Below are positions 41,102 through 49,681 of a DNA stretch of 64,000 nucleotides, one piece after another. The DNA is taken from NCBI GenBank assembly GCA_022824205.1, contig JAJEAI010000088.1, positions 33,230 to 97,229 on the forward strand, in the 5' to 3' direction. Each line of letters starts with the position of its first letter. Within the stretch, counting starts at the first letter, position 1. The position numbers and the translations under genes are program-made. The notes under the pieces are model-generated. The model saw only the letters and a program-made list of their open reading frames with translations. It was not told where the DNA came from and did not search any database. The DNA comes from Candidatus Binatia bacterium (GTDB lineage Bacteria; Desulfobacterota; Binatia; UBA9968; JAJDTQ01).

Positions 41102-42223
41102 CTATTCCCCACCCAGGTAGAGCTTGATGCCGTTGTCCCGCGTGACCTTCCGTGCCACGGCCTCGTCCACCCCGGCGAACTCTTCGTCGACGGTCTCCCG
41201 GGAGCGCGGCCACACGGAGTCGCCGTGAGGGTAGTCCGAGGCCCACAGGGCGTTGTCCACGCCGACCTCTTCCAGGAGCTTCACCCCGACGGGGTCCGAC
41301 TGGAAGGTCGCGTACACCTGGCGCCGGTAGTAATCCGACGGACGCATGTCCAGGACCGCCGCGTCGCCCCCTCTCCCCTTGTTCATGCGCACCTCGTACT
41401 CCCAGTCCATCCGATGGAGCACGAACGGAATCCAGCCGATGGAACTTTCACCGAGCACCACCCTGAGCCCGGGATGGCGATGCAGCATCCCGGACATGAC
41501 CACCGACACGAGCACCTCGTCGAGCTGTATCGGCGCCACCGTCGTGGAGGTCGTCTGGACGCCGCGTCCGGGCGGCCTCTCTCCCTGGGTGCTCCATTGC
41601 CCGCCGCCCACGTGGAAGGAGACGGGGAGCCCGGTCTCCTCCCCCGCGTCCCACAGGGGTTCCCATGCCTCGTCCCAGTGCGGCGTCTCCGCGAAGAACG
41701 CCTGGAACTGCACTCCCTTCAATCCAAGCCGCGCGCAGTTGTGCATTTCCGCGATGGCGGCTTCCACGCTATGGGTCGGGATCCAGCCCAGGCCGACGAG
41801 GCGCTCGGGGGCGGCGGCGCAGAAGTCGGCTGTCCACTGGTTGTAGGCCCGTGTCACCACGGTATTGAGGTCGGGGTCCTTGACGCCGAAACCCCTGGTG
41901 AGCCCGCCGTAGAGCACCTGTGTCTCCACGCCATCCCGGTCCATGTCGGCCAGGCGAAGCTCGGGCGTCGTGGGCCGCCACCTTCCCCCTTCGTGTTCCA
42001 CCGGCGTGCTCCAGTGGCCGAAGCTCGTGGTGATCACGGCGTCCTTCTTCTGCGGCGTGCCCAGCAGACGGCCGTCCATCTCCCAGTGCCAATCGGTGGC
42101 CGTCTCCACGAGCCGTGGAGCGCGCTCGCGGTATGCCGCGGGAACCCGTTTCTCCCAGAGATCTCCCGGCAGGTACGGGAGGTCCACGTGATCGTCCGCC
42201 GAGAACAGCTTCCAGTCAGGCAT
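41102..42223 (-). CDS. Amidohydrolase family 2 protein (ACMSD-like TIM barrel)
   Basis: 373 residues. The N-terminus WKLFSADDHVDLP carries the D-x-H metal motif. RLADMDRDGVETQVLYGG, GLPVSFHVGGGQWS and WASDYPHGDSVWP are hallmarks of PF04909. The last is shared with the paralogue at 12238-13260, but overall the two have diverged. Typical reactions are decarboxylation or hydrolysis of aromatic-derived acids. It lies 75 bases after the NicX-like gene and 21 bases before the VOC gene. No signal peptide. Confidence 0.88.
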   Translation of the reverse strand: MPDWKLFSADDHVDLPYLPGDLWEKRVPAAYRERAPRLVETATDWHWEMDGRLLGTPQKKDAVITTSFGHWSTPVEHEGGRWRPTTPELRLADMDRDGVETQVLYGGLTRGFGVKDPDLNTVVTRAYNQWTADFCAAAPERLVGLGWIPTHSVEAAIAEMHNCARLGLKGVQFQAFFAETPHWDEAWEPLWDAGEETGLPVSFHVGGGQWSTQGERPPGRGVQTTSTTVAPIQLDEVLVSVVMSGMLHRHPGLRVVLGESSIGWIPFVLHRMDWEYEVRMNKGRGGDAAVLDMRPSDYYRRQVYATFQSDPVGVKLLEEVGVDNALWASDYPHGDSVWPRSRETVDEEFAGVDEAVARKVTRDNGIKLYLGGE

Positions 42224-42298
42224 GCCCGGTCTCTCCTTCCGCGTGTTTGTGACACCGCCGAAGACTTCCGTGCGACCGGCGCCGCACGTGCCTGGAGA

Positions 42299-43474
42299 TC
42301 AGATCCACCTTTCCGCGTCTCCGGCCGGACGATCCGGGTACCGCGCCGCCATGGCCGTCACGCTTGGATGATCCATGACTCCCAGCCGGTCTCCGTCGTG
42401 CAGCACCTTTCCGTCCACCTTCAACGTGGAGCCCCGGAGTTCGGGTGCGGCGTGGAGGCAATAGGGGAAGTCGTCGTTGTAGCGGTGGTTGCCCAGGTGC
42501 AGGTGGATGCTGGACGGGTGAAAGGAATGCAGGAACTCGCGGTATTCGTCGTCGGGGCACAGCACCGGGCGAATCCGCGCCGCCGGGTGGATGCCGCCGT
42601 GCGGCGCGCGCATCTCGTACCCGTGGTCCTCTCCGAGCACCTTCGCCAGTTCCACGTAAAAGGCTTCGAGTGTTCTCGCCTCCGTGCCGCCCTCGAACTT
42701 CACGATGTGGTTGTCACGGATCGTGACGGTCACGGGACGGTCGAAGCTCGGCGGCACGCCGATGTCGCGGGCCCACACCGGCAGCATGCGGTCGAACACC
42801 AGCTCACCCTGCATGCCGACGGGATTGATGGCCGGGTAGATCCCCTCCGGGAAGGAACCCCTGCGCCCGCGCGGCGCTGTATAGCTCCCCCAGTTGGAGG
42901 TCGCCGGCCCCACCGTGCCTTCCAGGTGCGTGCCGTTGGGATTCGTAAGCTCCCAGCGGGCGCCGGCATGGATGAGGTCCGCGGTACGCAGACGAAGCTC
43001 GGAGACGTATTCGTGGGGCGTCCGCGCCCACGCGGTCGACAGCAGGCCGGCCGTGGTCGCCATGTTGCGCACGAAGTGAACCTTGGTCTCCGCCAGGAGG
43101 TCCGGCCATTCCTTCAGTTCTTCCTCGGTGGAGAAATCCAGCACGTGGCTGATGAGAAGGTCCGCGCCGCGCATCACCGATTTCACGGGCGCCGGGATGC
43201 GCCATACGGTTTCGCGCGTCGGGATGTCCGGCCAGATGACGGTGCGTCGGACCGGCAGATCGACCCACATCACCGTAGCGTGGGCGCCGCGGGCCTGGAC
43301 GCCTTGCTGGACCCAGGTGATGGCAGTCTCGTCCACCACGTTGACGCCGCCGTAGAGCCCGTCCACGGCGGCCAGGATGACTACGTGCTGATCGCGCTGC
43401 ACGGCCGCGCAACCGTCGAGAAGGTTGTCGATGGCCTGGGCCGCCGCGCTCGGAATGGGCCGGAAGTCTCCCAC
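42299..43474 (-). CDS. NicX/M29-aminopeptidase-like protein
   Basis: 391 residues, no signal peptide. Similar in order and spacing to NicX (2,5-dihydroxypyridine 5,6-dioxygenase) and related M29-fold proteins: ADLLISHVLDFSTEEELKEW, an NPNGTHLEG block, FDRPVTVTIRDNHIVKFEGG, EARTLEAFY, APHGGIHPAARI and SIHLHLGN. NicX opens the pyridine ring of the nicotinate pathway; M29 peptidases use the same fold. The match is partial and was made by eye. It opens the minus-strand operon, and the following amidohydrolase, VOC and SDR genes would fit ring degradation. Confidence 0.48.
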   Translation of the reverse strand: MGDFRPIPSAAAQAIDNLLDGCAAVQRDQHVVILAAVDGLYGGVNVVDETAITWVQQGVQARGAHATVMWVDLPVRRTVIWPDIPTRETVWRIPAPVKSVMRGADLLISHVLDFSTEEELKEWPDLLAETKVHFVRNMATTAGLLSTAWARTPHEYVSELRLRTADLIHAGARWELTNPNGTHLEGTVGPATSNWGSYTAPRGRRGSFPEGIYPAINPVGMQGELVFDRMLPVWARDIGVPPSFDRPVTVTIRDNHIVKFEGGTEARTLEAFYVELAKVLGEDHGYEMRAPHGGIHPAARIRPVLCPDDEYREFLHSFHPSSIHLHLGNHRYNDDFPYCLHAAPELRGSTLKVDGKVLHDGDRLGVMDHPSVTAMAARYPDRPAGDAERWI

Positions 43475-43603
43475 GATGCGCTCCCTTCATGCCGCGTTGG
43501 CCCGGACGATACATGAACCCCTGGCGCCGTTCAAGCACCGTTTCGCGGACGGAGCAGGTGTCAAGACTCCGCTACGCCACGAAGCGGCGCCAACCCCCCG
43601 GAT

Positions 43604-43810
43604 CGTCATTGATACGAAAACAAAACTCGTTCAATGCTTTCTGGTAGTTACGGAATCCCGCTACACCCCGACGAGTCATTCCCGCGGAAGCGGGAATCCA
43701 GGCGGGGTGGGGCCGGGCAATGAGGCCGCCACACCCCCCACCCCTGGATTCCCGCTTCCGCGGGAATGACGATTCGGGGGTCTCTACCTCATAAGTATTG
43801 ACACAGCCTG
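43604..43810 (+). repeat. Composite palindromic repeat, copy B
   Basis: Hairpin arms 43675-43702 and 43743-43770 (ATTCCCGCGGAAGCGGGAAT core) with the left flank shared with copy A (CATTGATACGAAAACAAAA, TTTCTGGTAGTTACGGAATC) and a right flank (GTCTCTACCTCATAAG, then TTGACACAGCCTG) shared with copy C. It fills most of the 428-base gap before the TAXI gene. Confidence 0.8.
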
Positions 43811-43818
43811 GGCGAGTC

Positions 43819-43846
43819 TTGACATGGCGAACCTCTGGTTCATTAT
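43819..43846 (+). promoter_or_regulatory. Possible promoter for the TAXI-TRAP operon
   Basis: TTGACA at 43819-43824, a 16-base spacer and CATTAT at 43841-43846 (four of six consensus bases). It is about 57 bases before the TAXI start and just downstream of repeat B. Another TTGACA at the end of the repeat (about 43798) has no good -10. Confidence 0.4.
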
Positions 43847-43902
43847 TGAACGGTGACATGGCCGATTCGGAGAGAATCGGGAACCCGGAAAGGAGATGGC
43901 CC

Positions 43903-44874
43903 ATGAAATTGAGTCGTAGAACCATCGTTGTTGCAGGGGCAGCCTTGGCCGCCTGTGCGTTTACCTTCATCTCAACGGTTTCGGCCGCCCAGCGCATCGT
44001 CTTCGGCGGCGGACCCGCCGGCGGCACCTTCCAGGTCGTGGCCAACTCCATCCAGACCTATGATCCGGTCAAGACGTCCAAGGACTACCGGGTCAGGGCC
44101 CAGTCCTCGGCCGGCTCGGTGGAGAACCTGCGCAAGGTCAACGCGGGGCGCATGCAGTTCGGCGTGGTCTATTCCGGCCATGTGTATCTCGGACACAACG
44201 GCCGCATGAAGAACGACACGCGCAAGTACACGGACGTGCTCGCGGTCTCCTACCTGTACGGGGCACCGGCGCAACTGGTGGTGCGCAAGGGGTCGGGCAT
44301 CCGCAGCGTCAAGGACCTGGCGGGCAAGCGGGTCGGCGTGGGCAACGCGGGCTCCGGCGCCTTTGCCAACTGCGAGCTGTTCTTCACCCACATGGGCATA
44401 TGGGACAAGATCAAGCGCAACGCCATGGGCTACAACGACGCGGCCGCCGCCTTCGGAAACAACCAGCTCGATGCCTTCTGGCTGTTCACCGCGTTTCCCA
44501 GCGGCGCGGTGATCATGGCCGCGCAGACCAACGACATCGAGCTGATCGATCTCGCCAAGGACGCCGAGGAGAGCGGCTTCTTCAAAAAGTACCCCTACTT
44601 CGCCAAGCTGGCGGTGCCCGCCGGCACCTACCGCGGCGTCGACAAGTCGGCCCCCTCGTTCCAGGACTCGACGCTCTGGGTGGCCAATGCCAAGGTGTCC
44701 GCGGACATCGTCTACGACCTGCTCTCCAAGATCTACACCGACGAAGGCCTCGCCTACATGCGCAACCAGAAGAAGACCTTCAAGGAAATGAACGTCAAGG
44801 TCGGGACCAAGGGCATCGTCACCCCGCTGCATCCGGGAGCGGAGCGCTTCTGGAAGGAGAAGGGCGTGATGTAG
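43903..44874 (+). CDS. TRAP transporter solute-binding protein, TAXI family
   Basis: 323 residues from ATG 43903, which has AAAGGAG 9 bases upstream; an earlier frame start is not supported. The N-terminus KLSRRTIVVAGAALAAC is a signal peptide ending near SAAQ. TAXI marks: IVFGGGPAGGTFQVVANSIQ, AQSSAGSVENLRKVNAGRMQ, GSGIRSVKDLAGKRVGVGNA and GSGAFANCELF. TAXI proteins bind small acids such as glutamate or related compounds; the ligand here is unknown. The fused TRAP permease gene follows by 52 bases. Downstream nitrile/thiocyanate hydrolase-like genes hint at the nature of the cargo. Confidence 0.92.
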   Translation: MKLSRRTIVVAGAALAACAFTFISTVSAAQRIVFGGGPAGGTFQVVANSIQTYDPVKTSKDYRVRAQSSAGSVENLRKVNAGRMQFGVVYSGHVYLGHNGRMKNDTRKYTDVLAVSYLYGAPAQLVVRKGSGIRSVKDLAGKRVGVGNAGSGAFANCELFFTHMGIWDKIKRNAMGYNDAAAAFGNNQLDAFWLFTAFPSGAVIMAAQTNDIELIDLAKDAEESGFFKKYPYFAKLAVPAGTYRGVDKSAPSFQDSTLWVANAKVSADIVYDLLSKIYTDEGLAYMRNQKKTFKEMNVKVGTKGIVTPLHPGAERFWKEKGVM

Positions 44875-44926
44875 GCGTAGCGAATCGAAGTCGAAGGGCA
44901 CCGTCCGGAAAAGACGAGCAAATCGC

Positions 44927-46672
44927 ATGTTCGAGAAACTGAACACCCCGGAGCGATGGCTGTTCGACGTCCTCTCGCTCGTCCTGGTGATCTTCTACTC
45001 GTACTCCGCGGTGCTCGTTCCCGCGGCCACCCAGTACCATCGCGGCATCTACGTCGTCATCACCTATGTGCTCGTGTTCCTCATCTACCGCTCCCGGAGT
45101 GCGCCGGGAAGGATCGTGGACTACCTGCTGATGGCGGCGTCGGTGGTGTGCATCGGCTACTGGATGTGGAACTTCGAGGCCATCAACTACCGGGTGGGCG
45201 CGGAAACCGTCCTGGATCAATGGATCGCGGTGGCGGGTGTGCTGATCGGCGTCGAGCTGGCGCGCCGGGTGGTGGGCAACGTCTTCGTCGTCCTTGGCGG
45301 CATCATGCTGTTCTACGGGGTCTACGGCGACATCATGCCCGACCTCATCTCCCACGCCGGCGACACCTTTCCGGCCCTCTGCACCAGCATCTTCTACAAG
45401 AGCGACGGGGTCTTCGGGATCATGGCCAACGTGCTGGCCACCTACGTGATCCTGTTCGTCATCTTCGGGGCGTTCCTGGAAACGAGCGGGGCACAGCGAT
45501 TCTTCGTCGACTTCCCGCTCGCGGCGGTGGGACACCGGGTCGGCGGCCCGGCCAAGGTGGCGGTGATCGCCAGCGGCCTCTTCGGCTCCATCTCCGGCAG
45601 CGCCATCGCCAACACCGTCTCCACCGGCAACTTCACCATCCCCATGATGAAGAAGGCCGGCTTCAAGCCCCACGTCGCCGGCGCGGTCGAACCCGCCGCA
45701 TCCATCGGCGGCATGTTCATGCCGCCCATCATGGGCGCCGGCGGATTCATCATGTCGGAGCTCACCGGCGTGCCCTACTCCACCATCATGCTCGTGGCCA
45801 TCTTCCCGGCGCTGATGTATTTCTTCAGCGTCTACGTCATGGTCCACTACGAGGCCAGGCAGCACGACATCCGCGGTGACAGGTCGGAGACCAGCGCCGG
45901 CGAGATCTTCCGCCGCGGCTGGTACTACGTCCTGCCGCTCGCGGTCATCACCGTGCTGATGCTGATGGGGTACTCGCCGGCCTACTCCGCGATCTTGGGG
46001 ATGCTGACCTGCATCGCCGTGAGCTGGGTGCGGAAGGACACGCGGATCGGTCCGCGACGCTTCCTGGAGGCCGCGCGCACGGGGGCCGAGAACAGCCTCA
46101 AGATCGGCGCCACCCTGGGCGTCATCGGCATCATCATCGGTGTGCTGACATACAGCGGCCTGGTACTCACCTTCGCCGACATCGTGATCGAGCTGGCGGA
46201 CGGCAGGCTCTGGTTGACCATCCTGCTCATCGCCCTGGCGTCCCTGATCCTCGGCATGGGCGTGCCGGTGACCGCCGCCTACCTGATCACCGCCGTGGTG
46301 GCCGTGCCGCCCCTGACCGAGCTGGGCGTCAACCCCATCGCCGCGCACATGATCGTCTACTGGCTGTCCCAGGACTCCAACATCACCCCGCCGGTCTGCA
46401 TCGCCGCCTTCACCGGCGCCACCATCGCCCAGGCCGACATGTGGAAGACCGCCTTCAGCGCCTTCAAGTTCGCCAAGTTCCTCTATCTCGCGCCCTTCCT
46501 CTTCGGCTACGTGCCGGCCTTCACCCTCGATGGCAGCGCCTCCGACATCGCCGTCGCCTTTGTGCTCATCATGATCGGAACCTGGGGGTATTCCTGGCTG
46601 CTGAGCGGTGTCTGGCTTAACTGGTTCGCGGGGGGAACGGCGAAGGATACCAGTCAAGTCAAGGGACCCTGA
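44927..46672 (+). CDS. TRAP transporter fused permease (4TM + 12TM, TAXI-associated)
   Basis: 581 residues. An N-terminal DctQ-like bundle of four helices (LFDVLSLVLVIFYSYSAVLV and next) is fused to the DctM-like subunit. DctM marks: FFVDFPLAAVGHRVGGPAKV, ASGLFGSISGSAIANTVSTG, ATIGGMFMPP-like segment AASIGGMFMPPIMGAGGF and LGMGVPVTAAYLITAVV. Secondary Na+- or H+-driven uptake with the upstream TAXI protein. Somewhat shorter than many fused TRAP permeases, but complete. No strong ribosome binding site is seen before ATG 44927. Confidence 0.92.
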   Translation: MFEKLNTPERWLFDVLSLVLVIFYSYSAVLVPAATQYHRGIYVVITYVLVFLIYRSRSAPGRIVDYLLMAASVVCIGYWMWNFEAINYRVGAETVLDQWIAVAGVLIGVELARRVVGNVFVVLGGIMLFYGVYGDIMPDLISHAGDTFPALCTSIFYKSDGVFGIMANVLATYVILFVIFGAFLETSGAQRFFVDFPLAAVGHRVGGPAKVAVIASGLFGSISGSAIANTVSTGNFTIPMMKKAGFKPHVAGAVEPAASIGGMFMPPIMGAGGFIMSELTGVPYSTIMLVAIFPALMYFFSVYVMVHYEARQHDIRGDRSETSAGEIFRRGWYYVLPLAVITVLMLMGYSPAYSAILGMLTCIAVSWVRKDTRIGPRRFLEAARTGAENSLKIGATLGVIGIIIGVLTYSGLVLTFADIVIELADGRLWLTILLIALASLILGMGVPVTAAYLITAVVAVPPLTELGVNPIAAHMIVYWLSQDSNITPPVCIAAFTGATIAQADMWKTAFSAFKFAKFLYLAPFLFGYVPAFTLDGSASDIAVAFVLIMIGTWGYSWLLSGVWLNWFAGGTAKDTSQVKGP

Positions 46673-46694
46673 TCAAGACCTCGTTCGCCCAGAG

Positions 46695-46740
46695 CCCTTC
46701 GACGGGCTCAGGACAGGCTTCGCGTAGCGAAGTCGAAGGG
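46695..46740. repeat. REP-like hairpin (CCTTCGACGGGCTC type)
   Basis: Arms CCCTTCGAC (46695-46703) and GTCGAAGGG (46732-46740) around GGCTCAGGACAGG and GTAGCGA. Related words occur at about 55051-55090, and in part at about 44876-44902 and 8170-8205. It stands right after the TRAP permease gene and may stabilise its mRNA end. Confidence 0.65.
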
Positions 46741-46751
46741 CGCCATCTTGC

Positions 46752-46958
46752 TAGTGTGGTGTCTGGCTGATTCGCAGCATAATATGCGGAGGACTTGTCG
46801 TTGTCGGCAAGGCGCGATGACCCGTAGGGGCGACCCGCGGTCGCCCCATGTGGCGGGCACCACGCGAGGAAGACCCCGGGTCAAGCCCGGAATGACGAAA
46901 CGCAGCCGACGGCGAAAGAGACCCGCAGATTATGCCGCGAATTAACCAGACACCACAC
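46752..46958. mobile_element. MITE-like element, type 2, copy a (207 bp)
   Basis: Left end TAGTGTGGTGTCTGG followed by ATTCGCAGCATAAT; right end ATTAACCAGACACCACAC. The left outer border has CTAG, while the right border has diverged (CCAG). The core GTAGGGGCGACCCGCGGTCG is shared with the type 1 element at 6919-7126. Non-coding. It separates the TRAP transporter genes from the nitrile-hydratase-like genes. Confidence 0.8.
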
Positions 46959-47052
46959 CAGGCTCGATTGATCGGTGTTTCCTCAATAGCGGACTCACTC
47001 CCCGATGGCGCCGTCAGTTGACAACGATCCCGCGACATACGAGACTGCGCCC

Positions 47053-47343
47053 ATGAGTTTTCGCTACAAACCGGGCGATACGGTCAGGGTTCTGGAGACA
47101 TTGACGCTGGGGCACCACATCCGTTCGCCTCAGTATCTCCGGGGCAAGGACGGCGTGGTGGCGGATATCCGAGGCAGCTTCAAAGACCCGGAGCTGCTCT
47201 CCTTCGGCAAGGACGGCCTGCCCAAGGCCAACCTTTATTCCATCGCGTTCGATCTCGCCCACGTGTGGGACGACCGGCCCGCGCCCGAGGGCGTCAACAA
47301 GATTTACGCGGACATCTTCGAGCAGTGGCTCGAGCCACGGTAA
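47053..47343 (+). CDS. Nitrile hydratase beta C-terminal-domain / thiocyanate hydrolase alpha-like subunit
   Basis: 96 residues from ATG 47053; a start at 47005 would add 16. The SH3-like barrel of nitrile hydratase beta is present: KPGDTVRVLETLTLGHHIRS, YLRGKDGVVADIRG and LYSIAFDLAHVWDD. The helical N-terminal half of a normal beta subunit (about 230 residues) is absent here. Thiocyanate hydrolase splits beta in this way into two short subunits, but only one is found. It lies 32 bases before the alpha-like gene and would form the entrance side of its metal site. Whether the enzyme is a nitrile or thiocyanate hydrolase is open. Confidence 0.78.
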   Translation: MSFRYKPGDTVRVLETLTLGHHIRSPQYLRGKDGVVADIRGSFKDPELLSFGKDGLPKANLYSIAFDLAHVWDDRPAPEGVNKIYADIFEQWLEPR

Positions 47344-47375
47344 ACGTTTCAGGAAAAAGCCTACGGGAGAACGTC

Positions 47376-48194
47376 ATGGCCAAGGAAAAGCAGGAAGAGA
47401 ACGTGGAGCCGGCCGCCATCCCCGCCGAGGAGCCGAGCTACTTCGAGCGGCGCGCCCGCGCCACCGCGGACCTGCTGAAGGAAAAGGGTGTCCTGAGCGC
47501 CGACGAGACGCGAAGCGTCAAGCATGGGCACGACCACAGCCACGACGACGTATTCGAGCAGCTCCACGCCAACAATCCCATCGACACCACGGAGCACGAG
47601 TACACGCTGTTCGAGAAGCAGATGCTGGCCATGGGCAACCTCCTGCGCGAAAAGGGCATCATCAGCACCGACGAGGTGCGGCGCAAGATCGACGAGAACG
47701 AGGGCGTCTCACCGCATCAGGGCTCGCGGGTGGTGGCCCGGGCCTGGACGGACCCCGACTACAAGAAGCGCCTGTTCGAGGACGGCATCGCGGCAGCGGA
47801 GGAGCTGGGTGTCGACATGTCCACCGCCAACCAGCTCATCGCGGTGGAGAACACCGACGACGTGCACCACGTGGTGGTGTGCACGCTGTGCTCCTGCTAT
47901 CCGCGACAGCTCCTGGGGCAACCGCCCGACTGGTACAAGAGCACCAACTACCGCACCCGGGTAGTGGTGGACCCCCGCCGGGTGTTGAAGGAAATGGGGC
48001 TCGATCTCCCCGAGTCCACCGAGGTACGTGTGGTGGACAGCACCGCGGAGACCCGCTACCTGGTGGTTCCCCGGCGTCCGGAGGGGACCGAAGGCTGGAG
48101 CGAGGAGCAACTGGCCGGGCTCGTCACACGCAACAGCATGGTGGGCTGCTCCAACGCTCTCACCCCCATGCAAAAAGAGATGATGGCCGACTAA
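47376..48194 (+). CDS. Nitrile hydratase alpha / thiocyanate hydrolase gamma-like subunit with extended N-terminus
   Basis: 272 residues from ATG 47376 (GGGAG 7 bases upstream). The metal-binding claw CTLCSC is at residues 169-174 (Cys169, Cys172, Ser173, Cys174), of cobalt type (Thr after first Cys). CSCYPRQLLGQPPDWYKS and RPEGTEGWSEEQLAGLVTR match the catalytic family; YPR rather than YPW is also found in thiocyanate hydrolase gamma. The first 110 residues hold two related helical units, SYFERRARATADLLKEKGVL and TLFEKQMLAMGNLLREKGII, with a His-rich link (KHGHDHSHDD). The second may replace part of the missing beta N-terminal half. A cysteine hydrolase gene follows 74 bases on. Confidence 0.85.
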   Translation: MAKEKQEENVEPAAIPAEEPSYFERRARATADLLKEKGVLSADETRSVKHGHDHSHDDVFEQLHANNPIDTTEHEYTLFEKQMLAMGNLLREKGIISTDEVRRKIDENEGVSPHQGSRVVARAWTDPDYKKRLFEDGIAAAEELGVDMSTANQLIAVENTDDVHHVVVCTLCSCYPRQLLGQPPDWYKSTNYRTRVVVDPRRVLKEMGLDLPESTEVRVVDSTAETRYLVVPRRPEGTEGWSEEQLAGLVTRNSMVGCSNALTPMQKEMMAD

Positions 48195-48268
48195 AGGCGA
48201 CGGCGGTGAGCACGAGCAAAGGGTCCGGGTGAAGCAAGTCCAAAAACACGAGTTTTCGGGAGGCCGGA

Positions 48269-48922
48269 ATGAGCATCTTACGTAGTCTCACGGAGCGTTG
48301 CGATCCGTCCCTGGCGGGACTCATCGTGGTGGATGTCCAGAACGATTTCTGCAGCCCCGAGGGTGCCTGCGCCAAGCGCGGCGTGGACATCACTTCCGGT
48401 CTCGAGATGATGCCCAACCTGTACAAGCTCATCGACGAGGCGCGGGAAGTGAGCCTGCCCATCATCTACATCCAGACCATCCACAGCGAGTGGACCGACA
48501 CCGACCCCTGGATCTACCGCAAGCCCGAGGGCGCGGACAAGGAGACCTGCCGCGAGGGCTCCTGGGGCGCCGACTTCTTCGAAGGCATCGAGCCACGGGC
48601 CGACGAGCGCGTGGTGATCAAGCACCGCTACAGCGCCTTCATCGGCACCGACCTTGAGACCATCCTCAAGGCCAAGGGCATCGAGAGCGTGCTGTTGACC
48701 GGCGTCGCCACCAACGTGTGCGTGGAGAGCACCATGCGGGACGCCTTCATGCTCGACTACTACGTCACCATGGTGCACGACTGCATGGCCACCGGCGACC
48801 CGGTACTCCACGAGGGCACGCTGGAAAACACCCGCCGCCAATTCGGCTTGGTGGCATCCCATAAGGAAGTCATCGATACGTGGGAGGGGCTGGAACGAAA
48901 GAAGGCCGCTCCACCGTTGTGA
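48269..48922 (+). CDS. Isochorismatase-family cysteine hydrolase
   Basis: 217 residues. The catalytic triad is Asp22 (IVVDVQNDFC), Lys118 (VIKHRYSAF) and Cys151 (GVATNVCVESTMRDA), with the usual cis-peptide region before the Cys. Family members are amidases (nicotinamidase, N-carbamoylsarcosine, biuret, ureidoacrylate) or isochorismatases. Placed after the nitrile-hydratase-like genes, an amidase role would complete nitrile to amide to acid; this is inferred. Start ATG 48269 follows GGGAGG. It ends the plus-strand run; a lower-GC stretch follows. Confidence 0.9.
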   Translation: MSILRSLTERCDPSLAGLIVVDVQNDFCSPEGACAKRGVDITSGLEMMPNLYKLIDEAREVSLPIIYIQTIHSEWTDTDPWIYRKPEGADKETCREGSWGADFFEGIEPRADERVVIKHRYSAFIGTDLETILKAKGIESVLLTGVATNVCVESTMRDAFMLDYYVTMVHDCMATGDPVLHEGTLENTRRQFGLVASHKEVIDTWEGLERKKAAPPL

Positions 48923-49011
48923 TGTGTCAGGGAAACCTCCACCGGCAACAACGAACTCGATTGGGAACGAGTTGGAACTTTCCGTCGCTGTAGTAGTTGA
49001 TGTAGTCCGAT

Positions 49012-49681
49012 TCATGGACAACAAACTGATTCCTGGGAGGCAGTGAAGTCAACTTCTTTCCATTCGCATTCAGTTAACATTTGAGCGAGCATTGCCCTGA
49101 CTTGTCCAGAAACTGCATCAAGTGCCTTCTTTTCCGCGTCCGAGACGTCCGAAAGCGCGCTGTCCTTAGCGTTCTGCAAAGCAACCAGTCCAATCTTCGT
49201 CTTCTCGACTACGTTCTGTAGGTTCGTCTCCTTCTTGGCGGCAATTGCATCAAGTGCCTTCCTTTCCGCGTCCGCGACGTCCGAAAGCACGCTGTCCTTA
49301 GCGTTCTCCAAAGCAGTTAATCCCGCCTTCGCCTTCTTTATGGCGTCGTTGCGGGCATCGGTTACTGCACCAACAGCTTTATCGGAAGAAACCCTGACGT
49401 CCGACAGAGCCTTACTCCGGCTACTCTTTAAGGCCTCCAATCCATCGACTTGGTTCCGCTCAATTTCGCGTACTGCCTCGTGTCCCGCTCTAGCGATGGG
49501 ACCTACAGTGTGATCCCCCAGGGCGCTTACTTCGCCCTCTAGTTTACCCAGTCCCCTTCCTAGCTAGATCAACAAGCCAAATTGCTCCACCAATGATCGC
49601 GGTTAGCAGGGTCGCAACTATTACGATTGTTTCCCTGTCAAATCGCCTGCCATGGGACTGAGGCGTCGTATTCTAGGCCAT
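49012..49681 (-). pseudogene. Decayed gene for a membrane-anchored coiled-coil protein
   Basis: Minus strand. ATG 49681 with AAAGGGGA upstream is followed at codon 3 by TAG (49675-49673). The same frame then encodes a transmembrane helix (TIVIVATLLTAIIGGAIWLV) ending at 49544. A one-base shift near a G-run (about 49553-49562) leads into another open frame, GLGKLEGEVSALGDHTVGPI and on to a long Ala/Lys/Asp-rich coiled coil with two copies of a 44-residue unit (ENAKDSVLSDVADAERKALD, QNAKDSALSDVSDAEKKALD). The intact part 49440-49012 could still be made from TTG. GC drops to about 52% here. Two lesions suggest a pseudogene; sequencing error cannot be excluded. Region 48923-49748 has no other gene. 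Confidence 0.5.

Noticed and set aside
39864..41246. Single 460-codon fusion of an unknown domain and SDR
   Set aside because: The N-terminal half is the out-of-frame shadow of the VOC gene at 40670-41080. A ribosome binding site supports the SDR starting at TTG 40640.
41057..43516. 819-codon open frame on the plus strand opposite the amidohydrolase and NicX-like genes
   Set aside because: It is antisense to several separate, well-supported genes and has no recognisable domain.
43798..43902. N-terminal extension of the TAXI protein from an upstream start
   Set aside because: It lies across the end of repeat B and a likely promoter. ATG 43903 has a good ribosome binding site and starts a signal peptide.
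49012..49440. Intact late-embryogenesis-like or apolipoprotein-like gene
   Set aside because: The frame has no ATG, and a membrane-anchor segment with its own start lies upstream in another frame, so a broken longer gene fits better.
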